Source: Actinomycetes bacterium (GTDB lineage Bacteria > Actinomycetota > Acidimicrobiia > Acidimicrobiales > SZUA-35). Taken from it: a DNA stretch of 7,387 nucleotides. The DNA lies in the NCBI GenBank assembly GCA_024227975.1, contig JAAETV010000692.1:1-7387 (forward strand), read 5' to 3'. Below the pieces are notes generated by a model. It was given only the letters and a program-made list of their open reading frames with translations, searched no databases and was not told the DNA's origin. Of this stretch, positions 1-5,050 are shown piece by piece. Made by a program: the position numbers and the translations under genes. The number at the start of each line of letters is the position of its first letter. Position 1 is the stretch's first letter.

Positions 1-1163
1 CCTTCGGCTCCGCCACCCTCGACCGCCCCTGGCTCAGTGCCACGCCTGGTTCCGGCGGCGATGCCCTCACCGCGGCCAAGACCAAGATGGCAGCCGCTTT
101 CGAATTCTTCGAGAAGCTGGGCACCCCTTTCTGGTGCTTCCACGATCGTGACATCGCCCCTGAGGGCTCCTCGTTCAAGGAGTCGGCTGCCTTCCTCGAT
201 CAGATGGTCGACGAGGCCGCGGCCCACATGGAACGCACCGGCACCCGCCTCCTGTGGGGCACCGCAAACCTCTTCTCCAACCCCCGCTACCAGGCTGGCG
301 CCGCCACCAATCCCGACCCCGAATTGTTCGCATACGCCGCGGCCCAGGTCTGCCACTGCCTCGAAGCAACCAAGCAGCTCGGGGGTGAGAACTATGTGCT
401 TTGGGGTGGCCGCGAAGGCTACGAGACCATCCTCAACACCGACCTGGGGCGGGAGCTAGATCAGCTGGGCCGCTTCCTCACCATGGTTGTGGAGCACAAG
501 CACCAGATCGGGTTCGACGGGATGATCCTGATCGAGCCGAAGCCGTTCGAGCCGACCAAGCACCAGTACGACTTCGACGTGGCCGCCGTCTACGCCTTCC
601 TCCAGCGCTACGACCTCGTCGATGAGATCCGCGTCAATATCGAGGTGAACCACGCCACCCTCTCCGGCCACGACTTCGCCCACGAGATCGCCACGGCCGC
701 CGCGGCCGGCATCTTCGGCAGTGTCGACGCCAACGCAGGAGACGATCGTCTCGGCTGGGATGTCGACCGCTTCCCTGTCTCGGTCGAGGAGATGACCCTC
801 GGCGTTTACGAGATCCTCCGGGCCGGCGGCCTCACCTCGGGGGGCTTCAACTTCGACGCCAAGCTCCGCCGCCAGTCCAGCGCACGAGACGATCTGTTCC
901 ATGCCCATATCGGAGGTATGGATACCGTCGCCCGCAGCCTCATCGCCGCTGCCAACCTCCTCGAGGACGGTGCCCTTGAAGGCGCCCGCCGCCAGCGCTA
1001 CGCCGCCTGGGATCAAGACCTCGGCCGCCGCATCATGGGCGGTGACGAGACCCTTGCCTCCTTGAGGGGGAGAGCCCTTGGCGCCGATGAACCCACACCC
1101 TCATCGGGCCGCCAGGAAGCACTGGAGAATCTGGTCGCCCGCTACATCGAGCGTGCCCACTGA
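1..1163 (+). CDS. xylA: Xylose isomerase, class II (5' end truncated by window edge)
   Basis: Interconverts D-xylose and D-xylulose in the cytoplasm with two divalent metal ions; first step of the isomerase route of xylose use. The reading frame is open from base 3 and upstream of the first visible ATG (87), and those 28 codons still match the family ([10 protein letters not shown], as in the start of class II enzymes). The true start therefore lies outside the window and roughly 50-60 residues are missing. Numbering from the codon at 87, I see [10 protein letters not shown] with catalytic His19, WGTANLF (57-63), WGGREGYE (106-113), IEPKP with metal ligand Glu150 and Lys152, NIEVNHA with Glu186 and His189, SVDANAGD with Asp214, GWDVDRFP with Asp225/Asp227, and NFDAK with Asp257. 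All expected metal ligands are present, so it should be active. The FHDRD and NFDAK context marks the E. coli/Thermotoga-type class II rather than the shorter Streptomyces-type class I. The stop overlaps the xylB start by one base. Confidence 0.97.
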   Translation, partial: FGSATLDRPWLSATPGSGGDALTAAKTKMAAAFEFFEKLGTPFWCFHDRDIAPEGSSFKESAAFLDQMVDEAAAHMERTGTRLLWGTANLFSNPRYQAGAATNPDPELFAYAAAQVCHCLEATKQLGGENYVLWGGREGYETILNTDLGRELDQLGRFLTMVVEHKHQIGFDGMILIEPKPFEPTKHQYDFDVAAVYAFLQRYDLVDEIRVNIEVNHATLSGHDFAHEIATAAAAGIFGSVDANAGDDRLGWDVDRFPVSVEEMTLGVYEILRAGGLTSGGFNFDAKLRRQSSARDDLFHAHIGGMDTVARSLIAAANLLEDGALEGARRQRYAAWDQDLGRRIMGGDETLASLRGRALGADEPTPSSGRQEALENLVARYIERAH

Positions 1164-1165
1164 TG
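1161..1165 (+). other. TGATG stop/start junction xylA-xylB
   Basis: The xylA stop TGA (1161-1163) shares its final A with the xylB start ATG (1163-1165). No convincing Shine-Dalgarno sequence precedes this ATG, so xylB is probably translated by ribosomes terminating on xylA (translational coupling). The junction also supports choosing 1163 as the xylB start, because the first residues (ALGVDSSTQS) are already the FGGY-kinase phosphate-binding motif and little room is left for a later start. Confidence 0.85.
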
Positions 1166-2620
1166 TCAGTGGCACTGGCCCTGGGAGTCGACTCGTCGAC
1201 CCAATCGACCAAGGTCGAGGCCCGAGATATCGGCACCGGGATCGTCGTGGCCCGAGCTTCGGCCCCCCATCCCCCCTGCGCCCCACCCGCGTCGGAGCAG
1301 GACCCCGAGGCGTGGTGGACGGCTCTCGTCAGCGCCATCGGTGTCCTCGCCCTCGAAGCTCCCCTCGACCAGGTGGTGGCCATGGCCGTCGGCGGCCAGC
1401 AACACGGGCTCGTTCTGGTTGATGACGACGGGGTCGTCGTCCGCCCGGCCAAGTTGTGGAACGACACTACCTCTGCGGTTGAAGCGGCGGAGCTGGTGGC
1501 CGAGCTTGGGCCAGCCAACTGGGCCGAGGGTTGTGGCAGTGTGCCCGTGGCCGCCTTCACCATCACCAAGCTGGCTTGGATGGCTCGCCACGAGCCCGAC
1601 GCCCTGGCCCGAACAGCCAGGGTCATGCTCCCCCATGACTACCTCACTTGGCGGCTCACCGATCGTCATGTCACCGACCGGGGCGATGCCTCCGGCACCG
1701 GCTGGTTCGACCCAACGACCAACCTCTACCGCACCGACCTCCTGGCCACCGCGGTCGAGAGGCCGGACACCTGGCTCGACCGGCTCCCCACTGTGGTCGA
1801 ACCCGACGCCGTCGCCGGCGTGCTCTCCCCCACCGCCGCCGCCACCCTCGGGCTTCGAGCGGACGTGGTCGTCGGCCCCGGCACCGGTGACAATATGGCG
1901 GCCGCTCTCGGACTCGGCCTCCGACCGGGTGACGTGGCCATGTCGCTCGGCACGTCGGGCACGGTCTACGCCGTCTCCCATACCCCGACCGCAGACCCCA
2001 GCGCCTGTGTTGCCGGGTTCGCCGATGCCTCGGGCCGCTACCTCCCCCTCGTCTGCACTCTCAACGCCACCCGCGTCACCGACACCATGGCCGCCTGGCT
2101 CGGTACCGACGCCGTAGGCCTCAGCGAGCTGGCCGGCCAAGCCCCAGCTGGTTCCAGTGGCGTCGTCCTCGTCCCCTACTTCGATGGGGAGCGGACCCCA
2201 AATCTCCCTGATGCCAAGGGGTCAGTGTTCGGGCTCAACACTGAGACCTCCCGCTACGATCTGGCCCGGGCCGCCCACGACGGTGTCCTCTGCGGCCTCC
2301 TCGATGGGCTCGACGCCTTGACCGCGGCCGGTGTCGACACCGAGGGCCGCCTCCATCTCATCGGTGGTGGCGCCCGCTCAGCGGCATACCAACAACAGTG
2401 TGCGGACCTGCGAGAGGCCCCCATCACGATTGCCGATGCCGAGGAGGCGGTCGCTACCGGTGCCGCCCTCCAAGCTGCAGCCCTCTGCTCGGATTCGGAA
2501 GCGGCCGAGCTAGCCGCCGCCTGGAGCCTGGGCGCTGGCAGCATCGTCGAGCCGGCACCCGACTCCAACGGGACCGAGATCCGAGCCGCATACGCCGCCG
2601 TGGCTGACCTGAGCACCTAG
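1163..2620 (+). CDS. xylB: Xylulokinase (FGGY carbohydrate kinase)
   Basis: Phosphorylates D-xylulose with ATP to D-xylulose 5-phosphate, feeding the pentose phosphate pathway. The 485-residue length is normal for the family. Visible landmarks in order: the N-terminal phosphate-binding motif GVDSSTQSTKV (8-18); the sugar-pocket segment GGQQHGLVLVD (78-87); LWNDTTS (98-104); DYLTWRLTD (159-167) followed by DASGTGWFD (175-183); the catalytic-base motif GPGTGDNMAAALG (238-250), where Asp243 is the probable catalytic base; the second-domain phosphate motif SLGTSGTVYAVS (261-272); VPYFDGERTPNLPDAKG (337-353); and the adenosine-binding IGGGARSAAYQQQ (400-412). The GVDSSTQS opening and DPEAWW segment resemble actinobacterial xylulokinases. 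Position directly after xylA and the one-base overlap make xylulose the most likely substrate over other FGGY sugars. No signal peptide or membrane segment; cytoplasmic. Confidence 0.95.
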   Translation: MSVALALGVDSSTQSTKVEARDIGTGIVVARASAPHPPCAPPASEQDPEAWWTALVSAIGVLALEAPLDQVVAMAVGGQQHGLVLVDDDGVVVRPAKLWNDTTSAVEAAELVAELGPANWAEGCGSVPVAAFTITKLAWMARHEPDALARTARVMLPHDYLTWRLTDRHVTDRGDASGTGWFDPTTNLYRTDLLATAVERPDTWLDRLPTVVEPDAVAGVLSPTAAATLGLRADVVVGPGTGDNMAAALGLGLRPGDVAMSLGTSGTVYAVSHTPTADPSACVAGFADASGRYLPLVCTLNATRVTDTMAAWLGTDAVGLSELAGQAPAGSSGVVLVPYFDGERTPNLPDAKGSVFGLNTETSRYDLARAAHDGVLCGLLDGLDALTAAGVDTEGRLHLIGGGARSAAYQQQCADLREAPITIADAEEAVATGAALQAAALCSDSEAAELAAAWSLGAGSIVEPAPDSNGTEIRAAYAAVADLST

Positions 2621-2710
2621 AACCACCTCACTGATGTATCCGATCAGCAAGAGACGGTCCGATGGGACAGCGCAACATCAGGGTCGACCAACATTCACCG
2701 CGATCTGATC
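2621..2710. other. Convergent intergenic gap with inverted CTGAT/ATCAG copies
   Basis: This 90-nt gap lies between the 3' ends of xylB (+) and the methyltransferase gene (-), where terminators for both are expected. The pentamer CTGAT or its complement ATCAG occurs four times: CTGAT at 2631, ATCAG at 2643, ATCAG at 2677 and CTGAT at 2705. The pair CTGAT (2631-2635) / ATCAG (2643-2647) would make a 5-bp stem with a 7-nt loop. A longer pairing, CTGATGT (2631-2637) with ACATCAG (2675-2681), would enclose a small GTCC/GGAC hairpin (2657-2668). There is no T-run on either strand, so a classical intrinsic terminator is not shown; a U-tract-less or Rho-dependent terminator is possible. I see no gene here. 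Confidence 0.4.
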
Positions 2711-3784
2711 TCAGTGTTGGATGACACCAACGTGCATTGGTGACTGGAGTCGGCTACTGCCGTTCGATATCAATCTGAACTGCAGACCGAACACCAGCTC
2801 GTCCAGCTCCACGTCGAGGCTGATCTTCGTGGTCTCTCCTACCATTAAATACGGCAGGTGTTCGATAGCCAATTCGCCGACTTCCTCCGACATCACATCA
2901 CACCAGCCAGCCGACCCGGAAGCAGCATCAAGCTGGGTCACCTCGAACTCGATCGAGTAGCGACCAGCCCGGAGGGGAACGTAGGGCCCGAAGAAGACGG
3001 CACTCTCGGTCCCCGGACGCGATACGATCTCCGACCCGTCGGCGGACAAGTCGCCCGACAAGGGCACCAGCCGACCCAGCCGCTCCGGCCAAGCCTTGGC
3101 GAAGATCTGATTCACTCGCTCCTCCAGCGCGGCCCGATCAGGGGCGCCAACCTTGCGGGCTTCGAGCCACCAGACGAACGACTCCTCCGGACTGTCAAGA
3201 CCACCAACCGTCCTGGCCACCAATTCCAGCTCGTCACTCACCTGATGGGGCAACAAGCCATCGTCCTCACACAGCCACAGGCCAGCCACGGAGTCGACCG
3301 CGAACCCTGCCAGCTCCGCCAATTCAGCTGCCTCGGCCGGAGTGAATTCGATCGTGTGTTCAGGGTGTGCCCAGTTCAGGGCCTTGGTGATGAGCCGGTT
3401 GGGGCTGTCGACAACCAGCGCACCGCCGGTGACCAACACCCGGTTGGCTTCGACCAGGAAGCCGACGACGTCCTCAGGCCAGAGGTGTTCGATGTTCTGC
3501 CCGGAAAAGACCAGGTCAATGCTGGAGTCGACGACATCTGCCATGTCGCCGACGGTGTTGGCAATCCAACTGACATTGCCCGGCAGATCATCGGGCTCGG
3601 GCGAGTAGTACTCGATACCGATGTGATGGTCGAGATCACCGTACGCCTCCTCGATCCAATCGAAGTACCAGCGGCCGGCGCATCCCGCGCTCAGAAACAC
3701 CTTGGCACCTTGGGGCATCCGCCGGAGCTGGGCCGTCCGCTGGGCGTGCAGGAGCTCGTTCATATCTACGCCGGTCAGATCCAC
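2711..3784 (-). CDS. Class I SAM methyltransferase with C-terminal beta-sandwich-like domain
   Basis: Predicted cytoplasmic methyltransferase of 357 residues, probably acting on a sugar or glycan precursor given the adjacent glycosyltransferase. Residues about 25-190 form the methyltransferase domain: VFLSAGCAG (29-37) sits where motif I should be, IGIEYY (56-61) supplies the acidic residue expected to hold the SAM ribose (Glu58), FSGQNIEHLWPED (93-105) matches the Methyltransf_11-type segment after beta-4, and VEANRVLVTGGALVVDSPN (111-129) is the usual helix plus beta-5. Motif I is unusual because the typical Asp-x-Gly-Cys-Gly pattern is replaced. Residues about 240-357 hold a separate beta-rich region (FFGPYVPLRAGRYSIEFEV, 264-282) of the kind attached to enzymes in polysaccharide clusters; it may bind sugar. 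The start is uncertain: GTG at 3784 gives this length, ATG at 3763 would remove seven residues, and neither has a clear Shine-Dalgarno. An in-frame stop at 3812-3814 limits the upstream extension. Confidence 0.8.
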   Translation of the reverse strand: MDLTGVDMNELLHAQRTAQLRRMPQGAKVFLSAGCAGRWYFDWIEEAYGDLDHHIGIEYYSPEPDDLPGNVSWIANTVGDMADVVDSSIDLVFSGQNIEHLWPEDVVGFLVEANRVLVTGGALVVDSPNRLITKALNWAHPEHTIEFTPAEAAELAELAGFAVDSVAGLWLCEDDGLLPHQVSDELELVARTVGGLDSPEESFVWWLEARKVGAPDRAALEERVNQIFAKAWPERLGRLVPLSGDLSADGSEIVSRPGTESAVFFGPYVPLRAGRYSIEFEVTQLDAASGSAGWCDVMSEEVGELAIEHLPYLMVGETTKISLDVELDELVFGLQFRLISNGSSRLQSPMHVGVIQH

Positions 3785-3805
3785 TTTCGAACCGTACCAG
3801 ATTGA

Positions 3806-3815
3806 ATAGCGCTAT
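3806..3815. repeat. Perfect 10-bp palindrome ATAGCGCTAT
   Basis: A perfect palindrome in the divergent region; the flanking bases (A on both sides) do not extend it. It overlaps the candidate minus-strand -10 element TATAGC (3816-3811), so a dimeric regulator bound here could block or tune the minus-strand methyltransferase promoter. An operator role is inference from position and symmetry; a chance palindrome of this length is not rare. Confidence 0.35.
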
Positions 3816-3827
3816 AACTTCCCTCTA

Positions 3828-3842
3828 CCTTCTTGTAGAAGG
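3828..3842. repeat. Inverted repeat CCTTCT-TGT-AGAAGG
   Basis: A perfect 6-bp inverted repeat around a 3-nt centre, 13 bp from the ATAGCGCTAT palindrome and spanning the candidate minus-strand -35 element (3839-3834). It could be an operator half-site pair or a small hairpin in a leader RNA. No T-run follows on either strand, so it does not look like a terminator. Function is inferred from location only. Confidence 0.35.
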
Positions 3843-3922
3843 ATCGCCAGGTATTGCCTCTCTATTGAGGAAAAAGCCACGAGAAATGCATCAAGTACAA
3901 AGCCCCAGGCCATGATTAATAG

Positions 3923-5050
3923 ATGAGTACACTCCGCCGCATTGCCCGCCCCGTGGATGCCTCTCTCCGAACCATCACCGGGCGCTACTCCCGCTGGCTC
4001 GAAGACCTCCTCCACACCATCAAATCTGAGCTCGTTGGTCGTTTCAACTCCGTCGACGCCCGCCTCAACCAAGTGGAGGAGTCGGCCGAGAGCTCGCACA
4101 CCTCCTTGGCCGACCAGCTCGCGATGCAGGGGGCAGCCATCCGTACCTTGACCCAGCTCGCAGAGCAATCGCAGGCCGAGACGGCCATTGCTGAGGCCAA
4201 GCTCAACGCCACCATCGACGAGCTGAGAGAGGCCGGAGAACAGATCGATACTGCCCGCACCGAGATACTCGAACGGATCGCGACCATCGTCCCTTCGATC
4301 CGACTGCGGGAACTGATGGGCGCCCGCCTGACTGACATCGACGAATCGGCCAGCGGGTTCCTCAACTACGCCAACTCGCACATCGGCCCGCTGGCTGACG
4401 TCGGATTGTGGATCAACCACCCCGTCACCATCGAATGGCGCCAGGGCCAGGCCGCCGTAGGTTCCGTCAATGAGCGCATCCTGGAGCAACCCTTCGTCTT
4501 TGCCGCACTAGCCGACCTGACCCCGGGGTCCAGGATCCTCGACGTCGGAGGAGGCGAGAGCACGGTCGCGGTGGCACTCGCTTCCAGCGGCTACAACGTC
4601 ACCGTCATCGAGCCCATGGGGTATCCCTTCAGCCACCCCAACCTGTCGGTGTTCGAGAAGCCGCTCGAGCAATTCGACACCGTCGAGCCCTTCGATGCCG
4701 TTGTCGCCCTATCGAGCATCGAGCACTTCGGCATCGCCCACTACGACATTGGCTGCGAGCGCGACCTCGACGCTGACACCAACGCCATCGCCTCAATCGC
4801 CAACCTGCTGGCCCCCAATGGCCGGCTTGTCCTGACCACCCCCTTCGGACCCCCCGACGTGACCGAAGTCGAGCGCATCTACGACGACCACCAGCTCCGC
4901 CGCCTGCTCGATGGATGGACGATTCACCACACCTCCATCGGCCACCGAGCCGACGATCGAACCTGGGAGCTCGAGGGGACCGAGCTCACCGAACCGGCCG
5001 GGCCTGGTCGTGTTGCCATGCTGGTTGCAACCCCACCAGAGACGGCATGA
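3923..5050 (+). CDS. Coiled-coil class I SAM methyltransferase (DUF268-like)
   Basis: A 375-residue protein with two parts. Residues about 25-122 are almost free of Pro and Gly, rich in Glu, Gln, Ala and Leu, and read as a long amphipathic helix or coiled coil. From about 160 a SAM-dependent methyltransferase follows: motif I ILDVGGGES (205-213), acidic ribose-binding residue in VTVIEP (226-231, Glu230), VALSSIEHFGIAHYD (261-275) after beta-4, and LLAPNGRLVLTTPFG (295-309) at the helix/beta-5 turn. The SIEHFG...HYD stretch and RIYDDHQLRRLLDGW (318-332) recall DUF268-type methyltransferases, which occur in polysaccharide clusters. A TAG stop lies immediately before the ATG (3920-3922), so the gene cannot begin earlier; no good Shine-Dalgarno is visible, and GTG at 3953 is an alternative. 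Coupling to the tandem glycosyltransferase by an ATGA overlap suggests it modifies that enzyme's glycan product, perhaps as a terminal cap. No signal peptide or membrane helix. Acceptor unknown. Confidence 0.85.
   Translation: MSTLRRIARPVDASLRTITGRYSRWLEDLLHTIKSELVGRFNSVDARLNQVEESAESSHTSLADQLAMQGAAIRTLTQLAEQSQAETAIAEAKLNATIDELREAGEQIDTARTEILERIATIVPSIRLRELMGARLTDIDESASGFLNYANSHIGPLADVGLWINHPVTIEWRQGQAAVGSVNERILEQPFVFAALADLTPGSRILDVGGGESTVAVALASSGYNVTVIEPMGYPFSHPNLSVFEKPLEQFDTVEPFDAVVALSSIEHFGIAHYDIGCERDLDADTNAIASIANLLAPNGRLVLTTPFGPPDVTEVERIYDDHQLRRLLDGWTIHHTSIGHRADDRTWELEGTELTEPAGPGRVAMLVATPPETA
5047..5050 (+). other. ATGA stop/start overlap, methyltransferase to glycosyltransferase
   Basis: The ATG of the glycosyltransferase (5047-5049) overlaps the methyltransferase stop TGA (5048-5050). 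The frame is open back to an ATG at 4915, but the residues before 5047 do not resemble a glycosyltransferase, whereas those after it (VVCDLLAFQ...RGIARYVLNL) are the normal GT4 N-terminus. This decides the start at 5047 and points to translational coupling and near-equal output of the two proteins. Confidence 0.88.

Larger units (their letters stand above)
3785..3922. promoter_or_regulatory. AT-rich divergent intergenic/promoter region
   Basis: This 138-nt region separates two divergently transcribed methyltransferase genes and must carry the start signals for both unless the plus-strand gene is read from farther away. Only 61 of 138 bases are G/C (44%), well below the neighbouring genes. On the minus strand, TCTACA (3839-3834) and TATAGC (3816-3811) stand 17 nt apart, each matching 4 of 6 positions of the sigma-70-type -35 and -10 consensus; transcription would begin about 20 nt before the GTG at 3784. 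I find no equally spaced pair for the plus strand. Two inverted repeats lie in the same stretch and are listed separately. The promoter assignment is inference. Confidence 0.5.

Noticed and set aside
456..1016. Minus-strand open frame of 186 codons opposite xylA
   Set aside because: Composition is Gly/Val/Glu-rich without motifs and it is fully covered by well-supported xylA catalytic segments.
1166..2140. Minus-strand open frame of 324 codons opposite xylB
   Set aside because: Its translation is low-complexity, Gly/Glu/Arg-rich and shows no family motif, while the plus strand holds every FGGY-kinase motif. Long antisense frames are expected in high-GC genes.
2858..3805. Plus-strand open frame of 315 codons opposite the minus-strand methyltransferase
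   Set aside because: The minus strand shows coherent methyltransferase segments; the plus translation has no recognisable motif and is a GC-driven shadow.
3828..3842. Intrinsic terminator at the CCTTCT/AGAAGG inverted repeat
   Set aside because: The stem is short, no T-run follows on either strand, and it lies upstream of both divergent genes rather than after one.
3812..4489. Minus-strand open frame of 225 codons over the coiled-coil methyltransferase
   Set aside because: Lies opposite a clear methyltransferase frame, lacks motifs and would cover the divergent promoter region.
4915..5046. Upstream extension of the tandem glycosyltransferase to an ATG at 4915
   Set aside because: It would overlap the methyltransferase by 136 nt, encodes an Arg/Pro-rich stretch unlike GT4 N-termini, and the ATGA-coupled start at 5047 fits the family exactly.
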